Below, piece by piece: positions 21,516-33,013 of a DNA stretch of 64,000 bases. The DNA is taken from assembly GCF_021134715.1 (NCBI RefSeq), contig NC_060023.1:2542001-2606000 (forward strand), given 5' to 3'. A program made the translations under genes and the position numbers. The first letter of the stretch is position 1; each line of letters opens with the position of its first letter. This stretch comes from Daphnia pulex. Its lineage: Eukaryota; Arthropoda; Branchiopoda; Diplostraca; Daphniidae. The notes beneath the pieces are model-generated. The model had not been told where the DNA came from and made no database searches. It was given only the letters and a program-made list of their open reading frames with translations.

Positions 21516-22916
21516 TCACAAGCCCTTATTGAAATAGACTTTAGATATTGAGCCTTCGCCAACAGTCTTTTTGAGTTTTTCGTATTGTTCCGGCTCGAAA
21601 CGGGCCAGCGTTGAGACGTCCAAAGAGCTAAAAAAGAAAAATGAGCCACAATGATTTAGTACTCACGGGCGTGCATAAATCACAAAAATGTGTACCATCT
21701 TTGAGGGAAGAGGGCGCAAGCGGCGGGAGTCATGAAGGTGAGACTAGATGGGAAAATAAAATCAATAAGATTAATAACCCTTTATGAGAATGGATTCAAT
21801 TCGTAATTTATGTACATTGCTCCGCAGGCGACGATCTGAAAAGGCGCATGTAAGAATTTAATTCGTTGCATCCAAGAATAGCTCTCCAATTTTTCCATCA
21901 CGAGGGGCAGTAAAGCTGTGCAAATATTTCATTCAACGGATTAGATTCGAAATTTATTTGCAATCATTCATCGACTCAACTCATTCCAGGAGCTGCCATA
22001 GCGATTCGTGAGATTACAACTTGCGTGATTCCTTTAGCAGCGGCCAGCTAAAATGTTGTTTAGTAAAAAAATGTAATTCACGTAGGTTTCATAAAAGATA
22101 AGGCATGGAAAATTTACGCGAGATTCGGTGACAGCGTTTCCATTTTCGTCGTAAACGACGATGCCGTTAATTAATTCCGACTGACGCATCAGTGGAATAT
22201 TTACGCAATTGGCAGCGGCTACGGCAGCAAATGGAACATAGCGCTGTAGAAGACTTCCGGCTCTCTTTTCCAAGAAGGTCTTGAGACCAAGGGCGGTAAC
22301 CAACGCGGATGTTGTCGCCGAAACGTATGCCACGCCCAACTGGGTCGACGAGACTTCTGACTTGGCGTTACGGTTGGTGTAATTCACTAGAGCGTTGAAG
22401 GATTGGTTGACCCACTGCCAAAACACCACAGCAGGGACAGTCCTGGATTATTATGTATGCCAAAGTGAATCATAAATTCTGCATAGTCTATAAGGCAAGG
22501 ACAATTTTTTTTTTTTTTTTAAACCTGTAAAACTGCAACATGAAGCCAGTGATGAGCATACCCCCTGGAACTTGGAAAGACATTCTACCGCAGAAATTCT
22601 GAAGTTCACCAGAGTCAGGGTGAAAAGCAGATTCGTAGAGCTTCCTTGCATACCAAACTTGTTCAGTTGTAGTTCCTGGTGGTTCTCGATGATTCCTGCA
22701 AAATCAAAAAAGTTATTCATCAATAAAAGAGACAAAGTGTTTAATTTTGAGATGTAAAATTAAGTACTTGTATTTCTCGACCAAGGTTTTGGCTTCATAG
22801 AGTTGCTCGCTTGAAACTACACAAGATCTTGGATCAGTAACCCAAAAGAAATGCTTCAGCCTTCCTGAAAATGTGCTCTGATCCCACTTGGGTTGGCTAA
22901 AATCAATTCGCTGCAT
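21516..22916 (-). CDS. Sfxn: Sideroflexin (mitochondrial serine/amino-acid carrier), copy 1
   Basis: Seven exons on the minus strand (22916-22768, 22695-22525, 22442-22118, 22047-21981, 21915-21816, 21743-21696, 21627-21516) join in frame to 323 residues, the usual length of the family. Hallmarks are [78 protein letters not shown], the hydrophobic helices around [13 protein letters not shown] and [16 protein letters not shown], and the C-terminal VYFNKGL. Sideroflexins 1-3 sit in the inner mitochondrial membrane and carry serine for one-carbon metabolism. An upstream in-frame extension exists, but MQRIDFSQ is the family-typical start. In this copy the homology to copy 2 stops about 110 bp upstream of the ATG, so the native promoter seems to have been replaced by block B sequence. 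Confidence 0.93.
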
Positions 22917-23035
22917 CTTTTTGTCCTGTAATGAATCTCCAATCGGCAGCTCACAAGTTTTAAAAAACCTCGACAAAATCGAACTGGCGAATAATTTCGA
23001 CTGAACGTCTCTGCATAAACTAATCAACCTTATAT

Positions 23036-24588
23036 ACATAAGAAAAGTGTAATTTTCTTTTTCCTAAATCCCAGTAGATGAACAGGAAAAAAACATCTAA
23101 CATGTCATTGAATTCAACCGTAATACAGTAGTACGGGGCCCACAAAAAGCCATCTCTAATATATAAGGGGAACATCTAATTAATTGTCTTCAACTTAACA
23201 AGAAACACTTGCCTCAAGGATTAGGTAGGCCTACTTGGCTCGAAGAGTAAAGTGCATTTCTTTTTTGCTGAGATAAAAACAACACATTTTTTGTCATTTG
23301 CTGTTCTTTCTAAACTTGGAACCAGAGGAATATCTATTCAAATAAACAGTTAAACACGATAGAATCAACATTTAGTATTCAGGTGTCATAATAAATCTCT
23401 GGATTGATTGTTGCAGCCAAATAAAGTTAATATTATTTGCATACAATTGCAAGACCTGTGCTGTGAATATAGTATATGGCTACAATATTCATGGGATTTA
23501 AAATTTTGTTTACCAAATATGGAAAAAAAGAAGCAAGAAAGATTTCAGTAGGTAAAGTGAACATTGATAAGGAATAAAGGAACATTAATACTTTTAGACA
23601 TACTTTTATTCCTTTCGACTTTAGAGCTGTTGACTTCCACACCCTGTTTTGAAATGGTGTTGAATGATGAATCACCCAAAGCTTTTAGACTAATGAGAGA
23701 AAGGATTATAGTTAAGAGAACGTTTGTTATATTTTACAGTTAATTACCTATTAATTACCGGATTTATGTTAAGAGAATGTTTACTATATTTACTTAGTTA
23801 TGGTCTTATGGACTTCAATTCTTCGTCGAACTCGAACGGCCATTAGCGTCTGCTGTTTACAAAACAACTCGCCTTTTGAATAATCCAATATTGATGAAAA
23901 TCAAGTAATAAATACCAAAAAAAGCAATTTACATTTTTTAAAAATGTTTTTTAAAGAAAAATGTACATTTTATTCGAGTATTAACGAGTTTATATTGAAA
24001 CATTGAAATACATATCATCTCGGTTATATATTGAACAGAGTCGCGTAGGAGAGTTGAATAAGGCGTTGATATCATCAAGCGGCGTGCCATGGGACCCGCG
24101 TTCGACTCTCCTTGTGTGCCATACTGTTTCTGTAAAAAAAAAAATATCAAAGCAACGACTCCCAAAAAACGAAATTTCTGATAATCACACCAGAGCTCTC
24201 TCAATTGGAGATTAATACCTAGTCGCGTGTCGTTATCTTCAATCTGATTCTATTAAATAGGAGGTAATGCTGCAAGGCTGAAGCTGTACTGATTGTGGTA
24301 AAATATGTCCATTGGATGTAACAATCTTACACTTTGACACCCAGGTGGGAAAGCTCGGATAGAGACTATCAATCAAGTAAATTTTTTGTTACTTTACATG
24401 TTAATAGTATTCAATGAGGAAATCTTTTTAAATTGATAATTTTTTAATGTTAACTTTTCGTACAAATCTGCCTGCCTTCATGAAGGCCATTCTCGTTCAA
24501 GATTTTCTTTCTTCTATAGAGAATTATTAATAAGTGAAAGGAAATATGGCATGTTTTATAATAATAAAAAAATATTTTTTATGCAAAT
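23036..24588. repeat. Segmental duplication block B, copy 1
   Basis: About 1.55 kb matching 38187-40735 in the same orientation, from CATAAGAAAAGTG to TATGCAAAT. It lacks two stretches present in the other copy: about 360 bp at 38335-38695 and the 626-bp foldback element at 39412-40037. It contains no gene. It includes a conserved segment TTTGTCATTTGCTGTTCTTT...CTTGGAAC that recurs in the 26-29 kb region, and the tRNA-like segment at 24040-24112. Confidence 0.9.
24040..24112 (+). repeat. tRNA-derived (SINE-like) segment in block B
   Basis: The sequence has a tRNA-like layout: GTCGCGT, then AGGAGAGTTGAATAAGGCGT resembling a class II (Ser/Leu) tRNA A-box region, then CCCGCGTTCGACTCTCC resembling a T-arm with B-box (GTTCGANTC). 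The anticodon arm is too short and the ends do not pair well, so it is not a working tRNA. The copy at 40190-40262 is nearly identical, and a decayed relative lies at about 27213-27290. Confidence 0.45.
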
Positions 24589-24634
24589 TTATAGTTTCTT
24601 CTTTCATAAAGAAAATTTCTCTTTTCTTTTCTTT

Positions 24635-24639
<5 letters not shown>

Positions 24640-24690
<51 letters not shown>
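24640..24690. repeat. (CT)n microsatellite
   Basis: About 50 bp of uninterrupted CT dinucleotide in an AT-rich spacer, preceded by a CTTTT-rich run. Open frames across it on the minus strand (Arg/Glu repeats) are artefacts of the repeat. Confidence 0.97.
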
Positions 24691-24695
<5 letters not shown>

Positions 24696-25050
24696 TTCCA
24701 TTTTGAGAAATTCACAGCAAGAAATGATTTGATATAAAAAGAAAGAAACCGCCAAACCGGGCAGACACACCAGACACACCATGAATTGGACGGCCACAAC
24801 ACCAGAGAGGTTAATGATAAAACCCTTTGCCTTATATTTTATGACTATACCCAAACGTTAGGAAACGATTCAAGTCACTAAGGTTAAAAGATCCGTTCAC
24901 GATTTTATTTTTTTCTTTCAGACTTTCGTTCTTCCAGAAAGATTTATTTATATCCCTCTCGCCCCCTTGCTATATCAAGTCCGTTTTCTTTTTTGACTTT
25001 TCTCTTCAGAGGCCTCGATAAAACCAAAAGTAATTTTCCATTTTTCTTAC

Positions 25051-25841
25051 CTACATCTCGGAGGGTAATGGCTTCGCTCTGGATCATCCGCTCCAGGCCG
25101 TTGATGGTGCTGATGGCGATGCAAATGTACTCGCCCTGGTGTTCGTACGTCACGTTGGTGATCCGACCGGATGACAATATCCTCTTCGCCGTCCTTGGGT
25201 CGCCTGTGCAGCCAGTCAGCCACTGGTAGCGCGGCTGCGGGTTGCCTTCCGCCTGACACTCGAGCCGAGTCGACTCGTATAGCGTGACCGTCAATTAATG
25301 GCTAACAACCGACCCGACGTTGACAATCATCGGCGAGTCTGTTGAAAAAAAAAATGAAGGAGACAACAAACATTGTCATCAGTAAAAGAAAAAGAAAATT
25401 CCAACGAAAATGGTAGACGCAAGCCCCTCGTGGAATCCAGGGGCCGGAATAGTAGATTTCTCTCACGATTCCGGGTCCAAGTAGAGGCCGGCCAGACAAT
25501 GTATACTGGCACAGGAAGAAGTCGTTAAGGGTTAGACTGTGACTTACATTTGATGTCGATGGGAATCGTGATGAGATATTCGAGGTTCCAATCGTGTTCT
25601 TGGCTTCGCACGAGTAGGTGGCGGAATCTTTGCGCGTGACGGGCGAGAATTCCAGGATCTCCTGGAAACTGTAAATGTCACCCATGCTGGCCACGGGAGA
25701 TTTGTTCGACAGCGACGGATTGCCGCCAACGCGGCGCCAAATCACAGTGGCCGGCGGGTCAACCCGGCATCGCAACGAAACCTGATGTTCGCTTCCAGGT
25801 CAACCGTCAGAGTACCAACCAGTGTCACTTCCGGGGCGTCT
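25051..25841 (-). pseudogene. Immunoglobulin-domain cell-surface protein, broken
   Basis: Two exon remnants on the minus strand with intact splice sites (25841-25549; 25340-25051). The first holds an Ig domain: DAPEVTLVGTLTV, then in a different frame RCRVDPPATVIWRRV and KDSATYSCEAKNTIGTS (the Y-C of strand F), then again shifted EYLITIPIDIK. The second holds SPMIVNVGS, an in-frame TAA at 25295-25297, then LYESTRLECQAEGNPQPRYQWL and YEHQGEYICIA, a second Ig domain. There are thus two single-base frameshifts (near 25800 and 25582) and one stop. The domains belong to neuronal or junctional adhesion proteins with chains of Ig domains (sidestep/echinoid/nephrin type); I cannot name the parent. 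Sequencing error is possible for the shifts but less likely for all three lesions. Confidence 0.72.
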
Positions 25842-28800
25842 AATAATCAAAATATTGTTACCAGCTTAGCAATACATTGTTACACTGTTATGGAGATTTA
25901 ACCAGTTAAGGACTGATAATGGATATAATAACAGGTTAGAATTTCGTGAGCGCTTCAGCACCATATGAAATATTGAATGGTGACACTTTAAAAGATAGTT
26001 AGACATGAAACATTCACCTAATAATATACTCCTGTAGTCATTCAAATGACAATTGCAAAACAAACCAATTGCAAGGGTAGTTTTAACATAAAGCTCAACT
26101 CACCATCACCTATTGTGGATTTCGACCGGAAAGACTGGTGTAAACTCGAAAGCTAGCTTCTATCGTGCAATAAAATGCGCAATTCCAATTGAAGGAACGT
26201 GCTGAATAATGGCTCAGCGCCAGGTCCACAGCGTTTAGTAATCTGAAATTTAATGATACTTGCACTTGTTGGAAGAAGCAAGGATTGTATTCATCCAACC
26301 AATCGGCCAACCTGCGTGATGTTCCTATTTAGTCATCTGATACGTATTTGTTGTTGAAAAAGTTGAAATCGTTCCAAAAAACACGAAAATTACCCGAAAA
26401 GGCATGGGCCATTCAGAGGGGTAGACAACTAGACAGATTATAATAAATAGTTATGATGCCAGTTGTTTCAATGCCTGCTTGGCTTGAAGTGTAAATTGCA
26501 TTTGTTGTTGTTGATGGAACAGTGAACAACAAATTCTTTGTCACTTGCTGTTCCTCTTAAATTTGGAACGGGAGGAATATCTATTCAAATAAATACAATA
26601 GAAAATAGAACCAACATTTTTTAGAAGGATATTGAAATAAATATATAGTTTACCTGTCTCTGTATCGATTATTGCAGCCAAAGGAATTTGGATACCATTT
26701 GCTTAACCTGTACCGTGAATATACCGGTAGCTACGATATTCATGTACTGAATATGGAAAACAGAAATAAAGCAAGAAATATTTTAGTAGGTAAATTGAAC
26801 ATTAATAATAGGCCTACCTTTAGAGCTGTTGAGTGTTGACTTCTACATACTGTTTTGAAGTGGTGATGAATCAGAGTTAAGACAACGTTTATTATATTTT
26901 ACAGGTAATTACTTAGAGTTCTGGACTTCCATTCTTGTCACTCTTAAATAGGAAGGAACTGCGACGAACGGCGACGCTATCGATAAGAATTAGCGTCTAC
27001 TGTTTTCGGCTCTCTTTTCAAAACAACTTGCCTTTTGAATGATCAGTGAAAATCACCTAAGACTTAATGAATACTGAAAAATGTAAATACTGAAAAATGT
27101 AATTTTCATTTTGTAAATGTTTTTTTAAGGAATGAACCAATAAGATACATTTCATTTTAAGTAATAATTAGTTTTTATTGAAACTTAAAATATATATCAT
27201 CTCATAAAATTCGCCTAGGTAATTCGAATAAGGCAGCGCACTATCAATATTCAATATGCGGGATATCATGAGACCCGTGTTCATGAAGTCTTGTTTTGAT
27301 ACTTAAATGTAAATAGTCCTTAATGAGAAATTCTTTTATATTGGTCTAATATGTTATCTCTTCTAAAACGTAAAATCCAGCTGTATAGTAATTATGGGGG
27401 TTGAATAACCAGCATTGAAAACTGACCAATTAAAGCATGCAGAAACTAGGAAGGCTGATTGTCATCTGTTGTTGACTTAGCTTTATATATGTTTGATTTT
27501 CTTCTTTAAGGGTTTTTGAGAAGATGTAGTCATAATAGGTTTCTGGGTTGGATTCATAACCCTCAAAGCTTCCAGTTCGACCCGTCCGTTCGACCAGAGA
27601 CATCTTCTACTCGTTGTCACGGCGGGTGAGTGATCACCGACTGGCGTTGGTTAGTTGGGGAAACGGGGTCAAAGAAAAGAAAAGAGCGCTGATATGCACT
27701 TATCGACATTATGGACTACGTCATACAAGACACTAATCACAAACAAGCAGCCACAAGCATATTTGTCAGATTACCAACATACCCCAGGATAACACAGGAA
27801 TCACAGACTCTTTTCCGACGACACCTTGAACAGACAGAAGTGAAACAAAAAGATTTACTCTATCTACCACTAAATCTATAGCCTTCTTTTACGGAAATTA
27901 CTTGACATAAATTCGATCAAATTACCATTTCAAGAAGTCTTCTTGCAGATCCACTTCAGGTCTTGGTTCTCCATTTCAGGATAACACCATCTCCACAGAC
28001 TGTGTGTAGCAGACTGTTGCATCGCATTGCCAAAGAGTCCTGTGATAAAAACGAAAATGTTAATGAACAAATAAAATTGTGTAACAGATGTAACAGAAAA
28101 CATGTATAAGGTCAGGAAAGAATGTAGTTAGGGCAAGTTTAACTCAATTTAGATTGAATCAAATCAACAGAAAATTCTTTAAATCATTTTTAAAAGTTTG
28201 TAAAATTGTGTGGGAATTATGTTCTAGTCCATTCAAAAGAAAAATTACAACTCAGCACAAGCTGATGAAGCAATGACTCTTTTTTCACAAAAATTCTAGT
28301 TCAAGCAAAAATTTAATTACTAGTTTTATTACAGAAAAAAGGAAATAAAAGGAATATCGGGAAATGAAAATGCATTTGTATGCATTGCCCTGATCAAACA
28401 AAAAAAGATAAAAAATTGTTCACAAAATAGATGGGCTGTTAACTTAATGAAATCCCAATAAATAAAACCTATACAATGTATAAGCTGTTCATGAAACTTC
28501 TTAATTTTTCTTTTCAGTTAACTCTTTTAATTTTTTGAATCTAGAGTGAATAAGATAGTCAACTTACTGGCCTTCAGTCAGTATGTTATCAACACTAACA
28601 ACAAACATAAATGAAAATTCCATGCAGTCTGCACAATTTTTTTATGAGTGAAGTTCCACATTTCGAAAGGTGCCTACAAACAAAAATTACAAGGAAGTGT
28701 CATAATCCAAATTTTAATCAGTTTCTTCAATAATTTTACCATAAGAACATTATACATGCTAGATGTGACTTGGATTCTGGATCAAACAATCAACAGCTTC

Positions 28801-30382
28801 TTACTTTCTTGTATCATATCAAAAGCCAAGTAATTGGTTGTTTGGTTATTGCTGGGACAATGAACATCAAATCCTTTGTCACTTGCGTGTTTCTCCTAAA
28901 CTTGGAACTTGGTACCCTGAAAACTATCTTTGCAACCAACAGCTTCCCACATTCCTGCATCCTCTCAAATTAATAAATAAATGCTCAACAGCTAAATAAG
29001 GAACACTAGACTGATATACTCGGTTCGAAAAATAAAGTTAATGTTGTTGTTACTGGGACAAGGAAAAAATCTTTTGTGACTTGCTGTTCCTTCTAAACTT
29101 GGAACAAGAGGTATAATTATTCAAAAAACTATAGAAACAAAATTTCTGTACTCAGGAATCAAAGTTTACCTGTCTCTGCATTGATTGTTGCAGCCAAATG
29201 AAATTGGATACCATTTGCTCTATATATGCTGTCATGTACTGCCAAGTACCATCAAGTCATTTGAACTGAATATGGAGATGAAAATGAGGAAAGTAAGATT
29301 TCAATAGGTAATGTGAACATTGATATGGTTTATTACCTTTAGAGGTGTTGACTTCCACATCCTGTATTGCAGAATGATGAAACAGCCAAAGCTTTGAGAC
29401 TGTTCTGAAGTAAAGGGTTTGTTGAATAACAATTGCAGTTTATTATTCAGAGCTAGTTAAATCGTGTGAACGCTTGACGCCAAGAAAAGAAGAACACAGC
29501 TTTGAGCTATTAAAAGGCTCCACAGCAATGCGCCCATGCTAAATTTTGATTATCGCCTGATTAAGGAAATAGATGCGACTTGTCATTAATTTAGTGAGTA
29601 ATTTATAAGATGATAGTGGAAACAGTTGCTTGTTTCCAGGTTTTATTATTGTTAAATGACTAATTTCACTTAATCGTACTTAAAGTATATTAATAATTAT
29701 ATTATATAAGTATATTAAAAAAATTTATATATAGTTTCATTTCACAAATAAAATAAAAATAAGCCTAAATGTTTTTGTAAGAAAATACTGCGTCGAGCTG
29801 TAAATGGCGCCACAGGCCCACACTCCCCACAGCCATGCTTGACGACGTTTATTACCTGATTATGTAAATGGATACCTCTCGTCGTAATTATTTTTTTTAT
29901 CACCTAAGATTTTATTTTAATTAAACTGGGAATAATAATGGGTTAATTTTACGTGATCCGGGAAATTATATTGTTTTGGGACATTTATATTCGCAATCTG
30001 TCAACCCTGGTAAAAAACGAAAATGAACTCCTTCACACCATTGTTCGTTCACTCTGGCCGTGGAAAGAAGTTACTTTCTGTATCTAGTAAAATCAATTTT
30101 ACCTTAAACTTAATTCAAAGTGAGCATAAACCTAAACGGTTTTTTTTTAACTTATTAGGACGTACAAGTTTTTATCAAAAAAGCATATCAATCTACCATT
30201 TTATGATTTTATCAACCAAGTTTTTTAAAATCAGCCAGAAAATTGACTTTTCATCCCATTGAACTTACTCTACTACTGAATCTACTATTTACTTTAAGGT
30301 TTGCAAAGCCCCAAGCTTTTTATTTTGCATTTCGTGTAATATATTTTTTTTGCATTTATTCAGAAATCAAACATAGTGCAAA
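25842..30382. other. Repeat-rich, gene-free spacer with decayed block B relatives
   Basis: No gene seen. The stretch contains diverged copies of block B in the same orientation: about 26470-27330 (including a decayed tRNA-like part), a short one at 28830-28920 and one at 29030-29420. Each has the TTGTCACTTGCTGTTCC...TTGGAAC core, and the longer two also have the ATTGTTGCAGCCAAA, GAATATGG and GTTGACTTC landmarks in the same order. About 27957-28045 resembles the GCATGCAACAG-rich segment of block A. Confidence 0.65.
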
Positions 30383-31978
30383 ATGTCCCGAACTCAAACC
30401 CATCAGAGCAAACGGAAACTCTTGCTCGATGAGAATGAAAGTGCAACGCAGTCGAAAAAGGGCAGGATTATTTCTCAACTGCTGGACGCAGTTTCCAATG
30501 GGAATATGAAAGATTTAAAGCGTTTAACGAAAGTCGAGAAGTTACAAGTCAATTGCACTGGTGAATTTTTATTGAAAAATGGACAGCTATTGAAAAACGT
30601 CAGCCCCCTATTTGCTGCTATTTTATCTGATCAATGTGATATGATCAAATATCTCCTTGGATTATATCCTCATTTTAACCTAAAAAATGGAATCAAGAAT
30701 GAAGATGACAGTTTCGTATTCCCGCCTAATACTGAAATAGAAATCATTATTGATTCTCTTCAATTGATTGGCGCTGCTTGTCTCTTCAAAGAAAATACCG
30801 ACCTTCGGAAACACGGGCTAATGTGCTTGAGACAAGCGTTCAAATTACGTTCCGAACATGGATTTTCCAATTCCAAGTTACTTCAATCAAGAATTTCACT
30901 ACTAGCTTTCGGTCAACACGAAGAAATAACAACTACAACAGAGTTAGAAGAAATGTTGAAAATGGAAGAAAACATTTGTCAAATTCAATGTTTGCTAATG
31001 AATCAACGCATTTTGCTCAAGTATGATTGTGGCACATCGGTCTACACAGGATTCTGTATTTATGATTTTGCTCTTCGAGGACGGAAACGAAAACAGTTAA
31101 AACCTACCAATGTGTTTTACATCTGCATGTATTTAATTGAAATCATTGAGCCGATGAAAACCATCAATAGAAAATTATTCGATCTTGTTTTTCAAGAACT
31201 GTCTGAATTATTCAATGACGGAAGTTGGAACCCAAAGGCTTTAAGCCAACAAAATGCGGTACTTACATTTGAAAATTTGATGGTCATTCTGCGTTTCGCG
31301 TGTCCTTACCTGATAAATGCCGACAAACACCGGACTCATTATCAAACTAAAAAGTTACTGAAGATATCTGAATTCATTTTGCAAATTCTAAAACTGTTAA
31401 TGTTATGCCCAAAGACAGAGCAACAAAAGTTACTACTGCAACTTACCCTACAAGCCAGCTTTATAGTTTCTAACGTGTGGAACAATCCAAAATTAAATCT
31501 TCTCTTACAAGTTTGTGAAAATTTCCATCCAATTGACGTCAACAGCAAGGATCTCGACTTGATACGGTTATTGCTGCAGGCAGGAATGAATCCGAATATT
31601 GTCAACGCGGAAGGAAATTCTCCTCTCCATTTGTTATCGAAAAAGGAGTCAAAAAATTCCATCATGTGGCCTTACTCGATTTCGGCAAATTATGAAAGGA
31701 GGTTTAAAGAATTCACCAACACTGTTCGAATTTTTTTCGAGAACAATCATCATCAGTTTCACGACCGACGGAACTTCGAAGGTCAACTATCGACGGAGCC
31801 CTTCAATGGCATGCAATACCCAGATCCTGGATTACACAATCTGCTAGACCATCTGCTAGACCAAACCTTGAACAAAGTGCCCAGTCTTGCTTGTTTAGCT
31901 GCGGTTGCTGTTCGAAATTGGAACGTAGGATATGAAGAACTTCCTATAACTCTTCAAAGGTTTGTCGATCAACATTAA
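30383..31978 (+). CDS. FEM1-like ankyrin/TPR protein, intronless and shortened
   Basis: One uninterrupted exon of 531 codons. An N-terminal basic segment is followed by ankyrin-like repeat LLKNVSPLFAAILSDQCDMI, then the FEM1 central region (SLQLIGAACLFKEN, LMCLRQAFKLR, TTTTELEEML, and CQIQCLLMNQRILL, matching the 'MR.QAL.IRERIL' block of FEM1), then a C-terminal ankyrin repeat (GMNPNIVNAEGNSPLHLL) and the end SLACLAAVAVRNWNVGYEEL...FVDQH, matching the FEM1 'LKCLAAR.I....Y...LP..L..FV..H' ending. FEM1 proteins are substrate receptors of CUL2 E3 ligases; the C-terminal helices carry the VHL box. Most of the seven N-terminal ankyrins that bind degrons are missing. The gene is intronless, AT-rich and sits in repeats, which suggests a diverged retrocopy or a fast-evolving paralogue. 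The open frame of 1.6 kb argues for function. Confidence 0.72.
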   Translation: MSRTQTHQSKRKLLLDENESATQSKKGRIISQLLDAVSNGNMKDLKRLTKVEKLQVNCTGEFLLKNGQLLKNVSPLFAAILSDQCDMIKYLLGLYPHFNLKNGIKNEDDSFVFPPNTEIEIIIDSLQLIGAACLFKENTDLRKHGLMCLRQAFKLRSEHGFSNSKLLQSRISLLAFGQHEEITTTTELEEMLKMEENICQIQCLLMNQRILLKYDCGTSVYTGFCIYDFALRGRKRKQLKPTNVFYICMYLIEIIEPMKTINRKLFDLVFQELSELFNDGSWNPKALSQQNAVLTFENLMVILRFACPYLINADKHRTHYQTKKLLKISEFILQILKLLMLCPKTEQQKLLLQLTLQASFIVSNVWNNPKLNLLLQVCENFHPIDVNSKDLDLIRLLLQAGMNPNIVNAEGNSPLHLLSKKESKNSIMWPYSISANYERRFKEFTNTVRIFFENNHHQFHDRRNFEGQLSTEPFNGMQYPDPGLHNLLDHLLDQTLNKVPSLACLAAVAVRNWNVGYEELPITLQRFVDQH

Positions 31979-32840
31979 TCAATACCACGAAAAACTCTGC
32001 ATTAGAAAAAATCATTATTCGAAAAATTTGCATTTGTACCTTATGTATAAAATTACTTGATTAACATTGTATCAGTGTTAATCCAAATGTGCTAAATCTC
32101 TACCAACTGTTGAAACGCATGAAAAATGTTCTAAATTCATTTTAACTTTTGTGAATTCACTAAGCAACAAGTATTATTTCGCTTAAGACTTTTTTGTGAA
32201 CATGTTTCACTTGACAAAATTAATAACATGACATATATGGATGATTAAACTAACCACTTGTTGCAAACCCCATAATAAATTGAACTATTATAGCAAACTT
32301 TTCTTTTAGTTTTACTTGTAACTCAACCCATTAAATTTTTTTAATCTAGAGTTGAAAAAAGTGTCTGACAGAAGTCCAGATCAAACACTCCCAAAAAATA
32401 GGAATATGGCATTCCTTTCTCTCAAAACCCACGGACCCGCCCACGCTAAACCTAAACTAACGAAACAACCAAAAAGAAGGTAAGAGCTAAACAGCTTGCC
32501 TAAGCCCAATAAATCAGGCCGCCAGTTGGTTTTAACTACCCTACCACATCTATCTGATCTCGTGGACTGCATGTGCTTATGTTATTTTGTGAGCTTATGA
32601 TTAAAACAATATTGGAAAGAGAGGAGTGATAGAAATGACGATCTATTTACCTAACCAGATCAGTCGACTTGAAGCCACCCCCACCTTGAACGAGAACAGG
32701 CAAAAAAAAAAAGGATTGATGAAGAAAAAATTCACAAAAAAGATTAGAAGAATGGCTAAACTTGCAGACGAAACAGCATCTCTCGGATCGGTAGGCGTAG
32801 AGGAGGCAAAGCGTGACGACGATGAGGAAGAGATAGCAAA
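31979..32840. other. 3' flank of FEM1-like gene; copy of a 37.5-38.1 kb module
   Basis: AT-rich. From 32626 to about 32790 it matches two separate pieces further right (37505-37625 and 38027-38070), as if the 400 bp between them had been removed. The open frame 32626-32850 reads through this module and is probably not a gene. Confidence 0.5.
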
Positions 32841-32842
32841 AG

Positions 32843-33013
32843 GCAGCTGAATATCATGATCAGAATTGTGAAATTGTGAAAAGAAACAGGCTCCAATCCC
32901 TTCTCCATGACGTTGCTATTGGGAATTTGGTTAAGCTCAAACGGCTAGTGAAAATTGAGGGGTTAAACGTCTACAGCACACGCGATTATTTTATGAAAAA
33001 TGGACGACAATAA
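32843..33013 (+). pseudogene. FEM1-like gene fragment
   Basis: In frame with 32876 the sequence reads AAEYHDQNCEIVKRNRLQSL, then LHDVAIGNLVKLKRLVKIEG, then YFMKNGRQ and a stop at 33011-33013. This aligns with the start of the 30383 protein (KKGRIISQLLDAVSNGNMKD, LKRLTKVEKLQV, FLLKNGQLLK). Only the first 50 or so residues remain and no start codon is in frame nearby, so this is a truncated paralogue. Confidence 0.7.

Larger units (their letters stand above)
13413..23029. repeat. Segmental duplication block A, copy 1
   Basis: About 9.6 kb that is nearly identical, in the same orientation, to 40739-50608. It contains the TPR pseudogene, a MITE, the C1q chimera gene and a sideroflexin gene. Differences are scattered substitutions and small indels, plus a roughly 220-bp stretch present only in copy 2 (about 44690-44908). 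The right edge falls about 110 bp upstream of the sideroflexin ATG, where the sequence switches directly to block B. Confidence 0.92.

Noticed and set aside
22451-22735. Minus-strand open frame over sideroflexin exon 2
   Set aside because: Wrong frame; the correct frame gives the family sequence ([19 protein letters not shown]) with matching splice phases.
24040-24112. Functional tRNA gene
   Set aside because: A- and B-box-like parts are present, but the acceptor ends do not pair and the anticodon arm is too short, so it is listed only as a tRNA-derived repeat.
24527-24802. Open frame with Arg/Glu dipeptides
   Set aside because: Product of the CT microsatellite, not a gene.
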